Positions 1 through 8,123 of a stretch of DNA of 64,000 nt are shown piece by piece. Each line of letters begins with the position of its first letter. Within the stretch, counting starts at the first letter, position 1. Under the pieces are notes generated by a model that saw only the letters and a program-made list of their open reading frames with translations, searched no databases and was not told the DNA's origin. The stretch covers positions 184,963-248,962 of the forward strand of contig SAJS01000009.1 in assembly GCA_004017535.1 (NCBI GenBank). Direction: 5' to 3'. The stretch is from Mesorhizobium sp. GTDB lineage: Bacteria; Pseudomonadota; Alphaproteobacteria; Rhizobiales; Rhizobiaceae. Made by a program: the position numbers and the translations under genes.

Positions 1-917
1 CATCGTGCCAGCCTCTGCAGGGCGCGGATGACCAACACGGTGGCGCCGGCCATCAGCGAGACGATGATCATGGTGGTGACCGAGAGCGCGGCACCCAGCG
101 GCCAGTTCGACGCCTTGCCGAACTGCGCCTGGATGGCATTGGCGATCATGACGCCGTCCTTGCCGCCGACCAGTTTGGGCGTGACATAGTCGCCGACGGT
201 CGGGATCATGACGATCAGCGCCGCCGAGATGACGCCTGGCGCCGACAGCGGCAGCGTGACGCGCAGGAAGGAGCGCAGCGGCCCGTCGCCGAGATCGGTC
301 GCCGCCTCGACCAGGGTTCGGTCGACCTTCTCCAGCGAAACGAAGATCGGCAGGATGGCGAAGGTCGCCCAGGCATGGGTGAGCGTGATGATGACGGCGG
401 TGGAATTGTAGAGCAGCGCGTCCGACGGCTCGCTGATGATGCCAAGGCCCATCAGACCGGAATTCAAGACGCCATTGTAGCCGAGGATCACCTTCCACGA
501 CATCACGCGCAGCAGGTAGCTCGTCCAGAACGGGATGGTGATGAGGAAGAGCCAGAGGCTCTTGTGGCGGCCGCCATGGAAGGAAATGAAGTAGGCGATC
601 GGGTAGGCGAGCGCCACCGTCAGCAGGCTGACCGTCAGCGAGATGTAGAGCGAGCGCCAGAGCAGGTCGCGGTAGATCGGCTCGGTCAGCGCGATCCGGT
701 AGTTCTCCAGCGTGAAGGTGTGGTCGATGGTGAGGTAGTTCTGCGTCCAGAAGGAATGGGCGATGACGACCAGGATCGGCAGGACGAGAAGAATAAGGGC
801 GTAGACGAAGGTGGGACTGATCAGGGCAAAGCCTTGGACGGCTTCCGATTGCAGAAGGGGATTTCGTCTGGCCCCGGCCATGCGCAGCGGGGGCGACCCT
901 TCCGCGGCAACCGTCAT
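1..917 (-). CDS. ABC transporter permease, PotB/PotH type (3' end at window edge)
   Basis: Inner-membrane permease of a spermidine/putrescine-type ABC importer. The reading frame is open on the minus strand from an ATG at 917 to the window edge, about 305 codons, which is full length for the family. It ends in Leu-Ala-Arg followed by TG, so the stop is probably a TGA just outside. A CAT at 1-3 is then the ATG of the next gene, probably the PotC-type permease, in a 4-base overlap. Six hydrophobic segments are visible. The EAA loop that contacts the ATPase reads EAATDLGDGPLRSFLRVTLP, near residue 205. It is divergent from the aminotransferase, and a shared operator lies between them. The substrate cannot be fixed from sequence; polyamine or a related amine is likely given the aminotransferase beside it. 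Confidence 0.85.
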   Translation of the reverse strand, partial: MTVAAEGSPPLRMAGARRNPLLQSEAVQGFALISPTFVYALILLVLPILVVIAHSFWTQNYLTIDHTFTLENYRIALTEPIYRDLLWRSLYISLTVSLLTVALAYPIAYFISFHGGRHKSLWLFLITIPFWTSYLLRVMSWKVILGYNGVLNSGLMGLGIISEPSDALLYNSTAVIITLTHAWATFAILPIFVSLEKVDRTLVEAATDLGDGPLRSFLRVTLPLSAPGVISAALIVMIPTVGDYVTPKLVGGKDGVMIANAIQAQFGKASNWPLGAALSVTTMIIVSLMAGATVLVIRALQRLAR

Positions 918-1103
918 TGCAGCGCTCCGGGCGTGATTTCGGTAGCTGGCTCGGATTGTCCCGCCATGCGGCCTTCCCATTCGCAGCGCCGGCCGCCTGT
1001 TCCCGAATTATGCTTGGAGCATGATCGCTCCCTGGCTTGCCGGCTTTCTTTCATCATGAGCGTATCCGCCGATTGAAATCAAGCGCTATTTCTGCGATAT
1101 TGA

Positions 1104-1119
1104 TTGAACGGATATTCAA
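1104..1119. promoter_or_regulatory. Candidate operator, copy 1 (inverted repeat)
   Basis: TTGAAC-GGAT-ATTCAA lies between the divergent permease operon and aminotransferase gene, 90 bp before the aminotransferase start. With one flanking base it reads ATTGAACGGATATTCAA and matches 14 of 17 bases of the site before the Rieske gene. The size and symmetry fit a dimeric repressor, for example of the TetR family. The regulator itself is not visible in the window. Confidence 0.55.
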
Positions 1120-1209
1120 AATATAGCGGCAGAGAGCCGAGTTTCCATGGTCTTCCATGTCCTTTGATGTCCGGTGAGAATTCGGCAACTCTAGCGATAC
1201 GAGGCGAAG

Positions 1210-2628
1210 ATGGCGGCTCAAAGCAGGATCAAAGCAAGCGAACTGATCGGCCCTGGCGATGACGATGCGGTCGAGCTTGCCAAGCGCCATCTCGTCCAGC
1301 CCTGGCCCTATGCCGGGTCGGTCGGCGCCGAGGCGCGCACGCTGATCGGCGAGGGCGACGGCATCTACATCACCGACGCCTCCGGCAAGCGGCTGATCGA
1401 CGGCCCTGCCGGCATGTGGTGCATCAATGTCGGGCACCGCCGCGAGGAGCTGGCCAAGGTCATGTACGACCAGGCGATGGCGCTCTCCTACAACACCCCG
1501 TGGTACACGATGAACGCCCCCTCGGCCGAGCTTGCACACCGCATTGCCGATGCGGCGCCCGGCGATCTCAGCCACACCTTCTTCACCACCGGCGGATCGT
1601 CGGCGGTGGAGACGGCGCTTCGCTTCATGCAGTTCTACAACAATGTGCGCGGGCGGCCGGAGAAGAAGCTGATCCTCAGCCGCGGCGGCGCCTATCACGG
1701 TTCGACCTATCTCTCAGCCTCGCTCAACGGCCGTCCGCGCGATCACGACTGGATGGACGGCGCAAGCGATCTGGTGATCAAGCTTTCCTCGCCCGATCCG
1801 TTCCGCCGGCCCAATGGCATGAGCGTTGCAGCCTTCACCGATTTCCTGGTCGACCAGTTCCGCGACACGATCGCGCGCGTCGGCGCCGACCGCATCGGTG
1901 CCTTTGTCGGCGAGCCGGTGCAGGCCTCGGGTGGCGTCATCGTGCCGCCGGACGGCTATCTGAAGCGCATCCGCGAGATCTGCCGCGAGAACGATATCCT
2001 CTATGTCTCGGACGAGGTGGTGACCGGCTTCGGACGGCTCGGCCATGTCTTCGCCTCCGGCGACGTGTTCGGCATCGATCCGGATATGATCACCTTCGCC
2101 AAAGGCGTCACCTCAGGCTATTTCCCGCTCGGCGGCGTCATCATCTCCGAGCGGCTGCTCGAGGAGCTGCGCCGCTCCAACCATCCCGACGCATTGTTCG
2201 GCCATGGCCTCACCTACACCAGCCATCCGATCGGCTGCGCGGTGGCGCTGAAGAATCTCGACCTGCTGGAAGAGGGCGTGCTTCAACACACCCGCGAGAT
2301 CGCGCCCTATTTCCAGGCGCGATTGAAGACGCTTGAAGAGCTGCCGCTGGTTGGCGAGGTGCGTGGCGTCGGCCAGATGGCTTGCGTCGAATGCGTGGCT
2401 GATCGCGAAAGCAAGGATCCGCTTCAGCTCGACAAGAATGTCGGCAAACGCATCGACGCGCATTGCCACGAGCTCGGCCTTCTGGTGCGGCCACTGATCA
2501 ACATGTGCGTGATGTCGCCGCCGCTGATCATCACCAAGGAACAGGTCGACGACATGGTGGCGATCCTGCGCGAGGGGATTTCGCGCACGATGGATGATTT
2601 GAGGAAAGAAGGCGTCTGGCGGGGGTGA
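1210..2628 (+). CDS. Class III PLP-dependent aminotransferase (omega-amino acid or polyamine type)
   Basis: Aminotransferase of 472 residues that transfers a terminal amino group to a keto acid using pyridoxal phosphate. Seen in sequence: the cofactor-loop glycines and serines (TTGGSSAVETA, residues 126-136), the ring-stacking Asp of SDEVVTGFGR (Asp268), and the Schiff-base Lys of TFAKGVTSGY (Lys298). Length and motif order match the family that includes beta-alanine:pyruvate and putrescine:pyruvate aminotransferases. It is divergent from a polyamine-type ABC permease and convergent with a Rieske oxygenase, and both enzyme genes share an operator. This suggests a small catabolic unit for an amine or methylated amine. 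The exact substrate is inference only. Confidence 0.85.
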   Translation: MAAQSRIKASELIGPGDDDAVELAKRHLVQPWPYAGSVGAEARTLIGEGDGIYITDASGKRLIDGPAGMWCINVGHRREELAKVMYDQAMALSYNTPWYTMNAPSAELAHRIADAAPGDLSHTFFTTGGSSAVETALRFMQFYNNVRGRPEKKLILSRGGAYHGSTYLSASLNGRPRDHDWMDGASDLVIKLSSPDPFRRPNGMSVAAFTDFLVDQFRDTIARVGADRIGAFVGEPVQASGGVIVPPDGYLKRIREICRENDILYVSDEVVTGFGRLGHVFASGDVFGIDPDMITFAKGVTSGYFPLGGVIISERLLEELRRSNHPDALFGHGLTYTSHPIGCAVALKNLDLLEEGVLQHTREIAPYFQARLKTLEELPLVGEVRGVGQMACVECVADRESKDPLQLDKNVGKRIDAHCHELGLLVRPLINMCVMSPPLIITKEQVDDMVAILREGISRTMDDLRKEGVWRG

Positions 2629-2679
2629 TTGGCCAATCTCCCCCACAAGGGGGGAGATCAGCAGCTTCGGCGCCTCGCC

Positions 2680-3882
2680 CTACCCCCTCGACCGGAGCGC
2701 GTCGTTCAGGCCCCACATGTCCTTTTCCTCGGGCGCCGTCTCCAGGTTCAGCACCGGGACCTGCCTGCGCAAATGGTCGTGGTGGGTGCGCACGCCATAC
2801 TCCAAATCCGACAAGTAGAAGCCTTCAAAAGCCTCAGACAGCATGGATTCGTTCGACCACACCGAAAGCTGCACGTCCTCGTTCATCGTGTCGCGGTCGA
2901 TGCGGTAGGCGAGGTAGCGCGCCGCGGCCTGCTCCCTCGTCTCGTCCTTGTAGCGGTAGATGGCGCCGCGCAGCAGCGTCTCGCCGGTCGACAGCGGGAA
3001 CTCCTGATAGAACTGCACCGATTCCGGCATGATCGACAGCGCGTTGTTGGGAAAGATGCCGTAATAGATCCAGGCCTTGCGCAGATGCTCCGGCAGGTGC
3101 GTCGCCTCGGACGCCAGCTTGATATACTCACGCACGCTCCAGCGCCGGCCGGCATGCGGATTGTAGGTGGCGAAGGAGCGCGACACGCCGTTGATGAAGG
3201 GCTCGTCGAAATAGGTGGCGCCATAGAGGTCCTGCAGCGCCGGATGCGCCATGGCGACGTGGTAGCCCTCATTGTCGACGTCGCGCACCGATTTCCAGTT
3301 GACCGGTGATTTCTGGGTCCAGATGCCCCAGGAGGGCACCATGTCAGCGACATTGTAATGCGCCATCTCGGCTTCGATCGGCTTCAGGAGTTCGGCGACG
3401 GAAGGCTGCGGGCCGCCCTTGCGGAAGCGGATGAAGATGAAGCCCATCCAGATTTCGAGATCGAGCGGCATCAGGCCGAATTCGGTCTTGTCGAGCTCGG
3501 GGAAGGAGCGCGGACGGGCAGCGCCGCGCAGCGTGCCGTCGAGATTGTAGACCCAGCCGTGGAACGGGCACACCAGCGCGTTCTTGCAGCTGCCCTGGCT
3601 GTCGGCGACGACGCGGCTGCCGCGGTGGCGGCACATGTTGTTGAAGGCGCGCACGACGCCGTCCTTGCCGCGCATGATCAGCGCACGCTCGCCGATGACG
3701 TCCATGGTCAGATAGTCGCCTGGATTCGGCACGTCGGAGACATGGCCGGCAATCTGCCAGTGATTGCGGAAGACGTATTCCTTCTCGAGCTCGAGAAGGG
3801 CGTTGGAGTGATAACTCCACCCCGGCAAACCCCGCCGGTCCCAATCATTGGGGATCGCCACGTCACGGAGGTGCGGGTTCAT
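2680..3882 (-). CDS. Rieske non-haem iron oxygenase, alpha subunit
   Basis: Oxygenase component of a ring-hydroxylating or N-demethylating system, 400 residues. The Rieske [2Fe-2S] ligands are Cys84-x-His86 and Cys105-x2-His108. The mononuclear iron site is visible as DNEGYHVAMAHP with His208 and His213. Family members of this size act on aromatic acids, glycine betaine, stachydrine or carnitine, and need a separate reductase. No reductase gene lies in the window. Its promoter carries an operator nearly identical to that of the aminotransferase it faces, so the two are probably co-induced by one nitrogenous substrate. The assignment to a demethylase rather than a true aromatic dioxygenase is inference from this context. 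Confidence 0.85.
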   Translation of the reverse strand: MNPHLRDVAIPNDWDRRGLPGWSYHSNALLELEKEYVFRNHWQIAGHVSDVPNPGDYLTMDVIGERALIMRGKDGVVRAFNNMCRHRGSRVVADSQGSCKNALVCPFHGWVYNLDGTLRGAARPRSFPELDKTEFGLMPLDLEIWMGFIFIRFRKGGPQPSVAELLKPIEAEMAHYNVADMVPSWGIWTQKSPVNWKSVRDVDNEGYHVAMAHPALQDLYGATYFDEPFINGVSRSFATYNPHAGRRWSVREYIKLASEATHLPEHLRKAWIYYGIFPNNALSIMPESVQFYQEFPLSTGETLLRGAIYRYKDETREQAAARYLAYRIDRDTMNEDVQLSVWSNESMLSEAFEGFYLSDLEYGVRTHHDHLRRQVPVLNLETAPEEKDMWGLNDALRSRG

Positions 3883-3901
3883 CGGAATGCTCTTCTTTTT
3901 G

Positions 3902-3917
3902 TTGAATACTCATTCAA
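3902..3917. promoter_or_regulatory. Candidate operator, copy 2 (perfect inverted repeat)
   Basis: TTGAAT-ACTC-ATTCAA, a perfect 6-bp inverted repeat, lies 20 bp upstream of the Rieske start codon. Read on the minus strand with one flanking base it is ATTGAATGAGTATTCAA, against ATTGAACGGATATTCAA before the aminotransferase. Its closeness to the start fits repression by overlap with the promoter or transcript start. Confidence 0.6.
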
Positions 3918-4351
3918 TATAGACATATTTCCCATTGAAATGCAATGATTTGCAGAAATATGTAAATTCCGTGGCGGTGGATTCGACCCCGCCTGAACCG
4001 GAAAAATCCCGGAAAATCCGGGCCTTAATCGAGGAAGCGGAACGGCGGTTGCGGGCGCACACAGCGTTCTCGAAGAAGGCCTGTTCGGGTAGTCTCGGGC
4101 GTGCGGCAAACTGGCGATACGCACGGCTGCGTATGCCTGTGTGATGCCGCTTACAGTCGGCCGGGCGCGATGGGCGCAATATCTGCCAAGCAGCTTCGAT
4201 GGCCGACGGGTGCCGCGGATTGGAAATGCTGTCGCGTCCAGCGTCTGTTTCAATCCTGTTACACAGGCGACCGCCGCCAATATCCGGCTGTTACCTGGTG
4301 CGATTAAGTTCGTTTCATAGCAAAAAAGAAAGATAACGAAGGGAACAACCG
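3918..4351. other. Intergenic stretch without a convincing gene
   Basis: About 430 bases between the divergent Rieske gene and the small exported protein at 4352. Short open frames exist on both strands, but none has a ribosome-binding site together with protein-like composition. The last 40 bases are A-rich and probably hold the promoter and leader of the next gene. No RNA gene was recognised. Confidence 0.5.
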
Positions 4352-4762
4352 ATGTTTGCGAAAGTTCATGCCGCCGATACCAATCGCCGCCAGCATGGCC
4401 CGGAGCGCAATGACCGCCGGCCGAAACTAGCGCTGCGCCAGCGCGCCAGCGACCATCCGATGGCGATGTTCATGCTGATCGGCGCCTGCGCCTTCGTCGG
4501 CATGCTGGCCGCGCCCGCCTCCGGTCCGGCCTTGGCGTCGATCAACCCGCCGGTCAATGTCGTTGAAGGCGCGCAGACCACGCTCAAGACCGCCCGTCTG
4601 CCGGAACCTGCAGTCGACTTTGCCTGCAGGGGCCAGAACTGGGGCGCCGAGAGCGTCGAGTGCCTGCGCGCGATCGCCGAGCAGTCCGGCCAGCACCGCG
4701 AACGCGCTGTGCGCATGATCGCCAACGCCGCGCCGCTCACCAACACGCCGAACGTTTTTTAA
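4352..4762 (+). CDS. Small membrane-anchored or exported protein of unknown function
   Basis: A 136-residue protein. The first 35 residues are basic and polar, then a hydrophobic segment (MAMFMLIGACAFVGMLAA, about residues 37-54) can act as signal anchor or signal peptide with an Ala-rich exit. The mature part has two cysteines about 13 residues apart (DFACRGQNWG and VECLRAIA), which could form a disulfide in the periplasm. I do not recognise a named family; similar short exported proteins are common in Mesorhizobium. A strong terminator follows directly, so it is probably transcribed alone. An A-rich purine leader (AACGAAGGGAAC) precedes the ATG. Confidence 0.6.
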   Translation: MFAKVHAADTNRRQHGPERNDRRPKLALRQRASDHPMAMFMLIGACAFVGMLAAPASGPALASINPPVNVVEGAQTTLKTARLPEPAVDFACRGQNWGAESVECLRAIAEQSGQHRERAVRMIANAAPLTNTPNVF

Positions 4763-4797
4763 GACCTCCCCAGAGCGCTCCCTCCTGCGCTCAAGTC

Positions 4798-4837
4798 AGG
4801 CTCCCGCCGCGAAAATCGGTCGGGAGCCTCTTTTTTT
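4798..4837 (+). terminator. Rho-independent terminator
   Basis: A 9-bp stem (AGGCTCCCG with CGGGAGCCT) and a loop of about 14 bases are followed by CTTTTTTT. It ends the transcript of the small exported protein at 4352-4762. Confidence 0.85.
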
Positions 4838-4851
4838 CCGAATCTTCCGGT

Positions 4852-4969
4852 ATTCAGGTGAAGCTGGCCTGCGAATGGCGGTTCCCTGCGCTTCCGGCGC
4901 TCACGTACTACAAGTACGCTCCGCTCCGGTTCTCGCGAACCACCATTCTCGGCTCGGCTTGACCTGAAT
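4852..4969. repeat. Long imperfect palindrome, RIME-like intergenic element
   Basis: The two halves are imperfect reverse complements over about 58 bases each. Both outer ends read ATTCAGGT, and inner blocks GAATGGYGGTTC and GTACT recur in inverse orientation around a tight centre (GTACTACAAGTAC). The sequence codes for nothing convincing. Size, palindromic form and position just after a terminator resemble the rhizobial intergenic mosaic elements, although family membership was not tested. Such a structure could fold as an RNA hairpin between the two convergent genes. Confidence 0.6.
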
Positions 4970-5043
4970 CTCGGCAGATCCTGCGGCGCGAGCTCAAGCT
5001 CGGCCACGCCTCTTCAGTTGCGATCTTAGCTCAGATGTGGGGC

Positions 5044-7158
5044 TCAGATGTGGGCGCTGTTGTCGGCGGCTGCTGCGGCTTCGTCAGCGACGGTCGACAG
5101 CACGCCACGCACATCGAGCGTCGAGAACGGCTTTTCCAGAATGTGCGGGCGCTGCGGCGGCGGCAGCGCTTCGATCTCCGCCTTAGCGCCGATGAGGTCA
5201 CCGGTCACCAGCACGAAGCGCTTGGCCAGAGCGGGCTGCTGCGAGAGCAGCTCGCGGTAGATCGCGATGCCGCTGATGCCCGGCATGCGCAGGTCGGAAA
5301 AGACAATGTCCGGCGGCATATGGCCCGTGAGCACATCGGCGGCGGACGTCCAGCTTGCCACCACGCGCGACTTGAGCCCCATCAGCTCCAGTATGTCCGA
5401 AAGCGAGCCCGCGACGTCGGGCTCGTCGTCGATGATCAAGGCATGGCGCAACCCGCTCGAGCGCGCCGGCCCTTCACCCGCGCTTGCGGCACCGCCGGCA
5501 ATCGCCGGCAATTGCACGACGAAGCGCGCGCCGGTCGGTTGCACTTCCTCGAACCAGATGTTGCCGTTGTGGCGCTCGACGATCGATTTCGAAATCGACA
5601 GGCCGATGCCGGTGCCAACCCCGACCGGCTTAGTGGTGAAATAGGATTCGAAGATACGTGCGCGGATCGCCTCTGGAATGCCCGGGCCATTGTCCTCGAC
5701 GGAGAAGCCCGGATTGCCGCGCTCGTTGCGGAATGTCCGCACCTTGATGATCCGCTCGCCGGTGATGCCGGCCAGCGCATGCTGGCTGTTAATGAGGAAG
5801 TTCGCCGCCACCTGGGTGATATGGTCGGCGTCGGCCATGGCGAGCAGCGGCCCGGTGGCGAAATCGGTGTCGATGATGATGCCGCTGGAGCGCGCACCAT
5901 AGGCGGTGACTTCGAGCGCCGAGCGCATCACCTGGTTGAGATCGGTCTCGGCCTGCTCGGTCGGGTGCAGCCGCACCATCGACAGGAAGCTCTTGACGAT
6001 GCGGCCGCAGCGCTCGGCGGCCGCGCGCACCTTCTCGGCGCGCACCTTGGTCTGCGGGTCGCCGGCGAATTCGTGCAGCAGCGTCGACTGCGCCACCACC
6101 ACCGCCAGCGGGTTGTTGAGCTCGTGCGAGACCCCGGCGAGCAGCGAGCCCATCGCGGCCATCTTCTCGTTCTGGTGCAGCTTCTCGCGCTGGCGGTTGA
6201 TCTCCTCCTCGGCCTGCAGCTTTTCGCGCAGGTCGCGGATCGAGCCGAAGATCAGGCGGCGGTCGGCAACGCGCATCTCCGTTGCTGTCAGCTCGATCGG
6301 AAAAATCTCGCCCGCGGCGTTCTGGGTGACGGTCTCCAGGCGCTGGCCGACCATCGGCGCGCCGCGGCCGGCCATGTAATCGGCACCCGATGCGTAGCCC
6401 TTGCGATAATATATCGGAACGATGGTATCGAGCAGGTCCTTGCCGAGGATGGCGCTGCGCTGGAAGCCGAACATCTTCTCGGCGGCCGGGTTGAACTCGA
6501 TGATCGAACCCGTCTCATCGATGACGATGATAGCGTCGAGCGAGGCCTGCAGCATGGTGCGGCGGATCACCTCGCTGGCGTGCGCCTCGGATGGCGAGCG
6601 CTCGATGGCGTCGCCGATGGCCAGAGCGATAATGTGCAGCGTCGCCTCTTCCTCATCCGTCCATTCGCGCTCGGCGACGCAGTCGTTGACCGCCAGCGTG
6701 CCCCAGAGGTGGCCATGCGCGAAAACCGAGACGGACAGAAACGACTTGATGCTCTGCTTCTCGAAATCGGCCCGCAAGAAACCGTCGAGGTCGCGCGTGT
6801 GGCCCGAGAAGATCTTGCCCTGCCGCTCGTCTTCCTGCAGCCGCTCCAGCAAGGTATCCGAGTTGATGATCGACTGCATGATCACGGTGGGCGAGGCCAG
6901 GTCGCCGCCGAAGTCGGGGTCGATCCAGTAGGCGGCGACGGACTGCGCAAAACCTTCACCCGGCAATTCACGCAGCCGGAAGAGAATGCCGCGCTGGCAA
7001 TCCATCTTGCGGCACACCGTCTCCAATATGCCGTCCATCTCGCGCTGCCAGTCGCCCGCCTCGCGCAGGCGGCGCACGACATGGACGGCCGCCATCGCGG
7101 CGCCGCCCGGGCGCGAGCCTTGCGTATCGGTGCGTACTGCATCAGCAGTCATGGTCAT
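5044..7158 (-). CDS. Hybrid sensor histidine kinase: GAF-PAS-HisKA-HATPase-REC
   Basis: Cytosolic hybrid kinase of 704 residues with no membrane segment. In order: a GAF-type sensor domain (about 35-185), a PAS domain (about 200-312), HisKA with the phospho-accepting His345 in GVSHELNNPLAVV, an HATPase domain with N box near residue 457, G1 box DNGPGIP (489-495) and [12 protein letters not shown] (516-527), and a C-terminal receiver (572-704) with acidic pair Asp578/Asp579 and phospho-acceptor Asp622 in FSDLRMPG. It lies 143 bp or more downstream of an OmpR-type regulator on the same strand, its likely partner. The signal is unknown. A second ATG two codons in is an equally good start. Confidence 0.9.
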   Translation of the reverse strand: MTMTADAVRTDTQGSRPGGAAMAAVHVVRRLREAGDWQREMDGILETVCRKMDCQRGILFRLRELPGEGFAQSVAAYWIDPDFGGDLASPTVIMQSIINSDTLLERLQEDERQGKIFSGHTRDLDGFLRADFEKQSIKSFLSVSVFAHGHLWGTLAVNDCVAEREWTDEEEATLHIIALAIGDAIERSPSEAHASEVIRRTMLQASLDAIIVIDETGSIIEFNPAAEKMFGFQRSAILGKDLLDTIVPIYYRKGYASGADYMAGRGAPMVGQRLETVTQNAAGEIFPIELTATEMRVADRRLIFGSIRDLREKLQAEEEINRQREKLHQNEKMAAMGSLLAGVSHELNNPLAVVVAQSTLLHEFAGDPQTKVRAEKVRAAAERCGRIVKSFLSMVRLHPTEQAETDLNQVMRSALEVTAYGARSSGIIIDTDFATGPLLAMADADHITQVAANFLINSQHALAGITGERIIKVRTFRNERGNPGFSVEDNGPGIPEAIRARIFESYFTTKPVGVGTGIGLSISKSIVERHNGNIWFEEVQPTGARFVVQLPAIAGGAASAGEGPARSSGLRHALIIDDEPDVAGSLSDILELMGLKSRVVASWTSAADVLTGHMPPDIVFSDLRMPGISGIAIYRELLSQQPALAKRFVLVTGDLIGAKAEIEALPPPQRPHILEKPFSTLDVRGVLSTVADEAAAAADNSAHI

Positions 7159-7232
7159 TCCAGACCCGGGCGTCGGTCATCAGAGCCCCCTCCGTTCCCG
7201 TGAAACGGCGAACCGCTCTATCGCTTTGTTTT

Positions 7233-7299
7233 GACGCAATTCCGGACGGAAGGCTACGGCGAAAGCGCCGAGCCAACCACTCACACTTTCCCGGAACTG
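7233..7299. repeat. Palindromic intergenic repeat, copy 1
   Basis: This begins GACGCAATTCCGGACGGAA and ends CACACTTTCCCGGAACTG. The two ends are imperfect inverted repeats of each other. The same blocks recur at 10279-10326, so this is a dispersed element. It sits between the OmpR-type regulator and the hybrid kinase and may add an RNA hairpin to their transcript. Confidence 0.55.
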
Positions 7300-7301
7300 A
7301 T

Positions 7302-8033
7302 CTAGCTGGCGTCGCCACTCGGCAGCGAGAAAATATAGCCTTCGCCGCGCACCGTGCGCAGGAATTTCGGATTGGCGGGGTCGGCCTCGATCTTCTTGCG
7401 CAACCGCATGATGCGAATGTCGACCGCGCGCGAGGATTCCGGGTCCTCGACGAAGCCGATGGCTTCCGAAATCGCCGCGCGCGTCAGGAGACGGTTGGCG
7501 CGGGTGAGGAAAACCTCGAGCACGTCGAACTCGCTCTTGGCCATCTCGATCACCGCGCCATTGGCGGCGGTGACCATGCGACCGTCGAAATCAGCCTGAA
7601 AGCCGCCGAAATTCATGAAACGCCGATTGCCGGTCTCGGCCTTCGCGGCTTGCGGCTCGGCCGGCTGCGGCACGCGGCGCAGAACGCTGCGCACCCGCGC
7701 CAGCACCTCGCGCAATTCGTACGGCTTGACGATGTAATCGTCTGCGCCGAGCTCCAGCCCGACGATGCGGTCGAGCGCGGTGCCGGCGGCGGTGGCATAG
7801 ATGATGCCGATCGGCGTTTTCGAGCGCAGCCAGCGGCCGAGCGACAGCCCGTCCTCACCGGGCATGGCGATGTCGAGGATGGCGAGGTGAAAGGGCTGCG
7901 ATTCGAACAGCGCGCGCGCCGCCACGGCATTCTCCGCCGTCACGACGTCATAGCCGCTGGCGCCGAGATACTCGGCCACGGCCTCCCTCAGATCCGGTTC
8001 GTCCTCGACGACGATGATGCGTGCCTTCACGAC
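7302..8033 (-). CDS. OmpR/PhoB-family response regulator
   Basis: Two-domain transcription factor: receiver with acidic residues Glu9/Asp10, phospho-acceptor Asp53 in ILDIAMPGEDG and the conserved Lys in IVKPYELRE, then a winged-helix DNA-binding domain (about 135-240) ending FLRTVRGEGYIFSLP. I start it at GTG 8033 because the protein then opens KARIIVVEDEP like its relatives and a GGGAG lies upstream. The frame stays open to ATG codons at 8078 and 8090, and annotation pipelines may choose those. It lies upstream of the hybrid kinase on the same strand and is divergent from an atypical regulator at 8124. It probably takes phosphate from the hybrid kinase, though that is context only. Confidence 0.88.
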   Translation of the reverse strand, partial: VVKARIIVVEDEPDLREAVAEYLGASGYDVVTAENAVAARALFESQPFHLAILDIAMPGEDGLSLGRWLRSKTPIGIIYATAAGTALDRIVGLELGADDYIVKPYELREVLARVRSVLRRVPQPAEPQAAKAETGNRRFMNFGGFQADFDGRMVTAANGAVIEMAKSEFDVLEVFLTRANRLLTRAAISEAIGFVEDPESSRAVDIRIMRLRKKIEADPANPKFLRTVRGEGYIFSLPSGDAS

Positions 8034-8123
8034 GCGCTCGCTCCCGCTTTCAGCGGAAAGTAGATTGGGTATAAACATGATGTCCAGCACTCATCTCGAG
8101 TTGTCTGTGGCGGGGTGGAGAAA

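Noticed and set aside
5035-7203. Long open frame of 722 codons on the plus strand
   Set aside because: It is the antisense of the hybrid histidine kinase; composition is Arg/His/Asp-rich and no domain is recognisable, whereas the minus strand gives clear GAF, PAS, kinase and receiver motifs.
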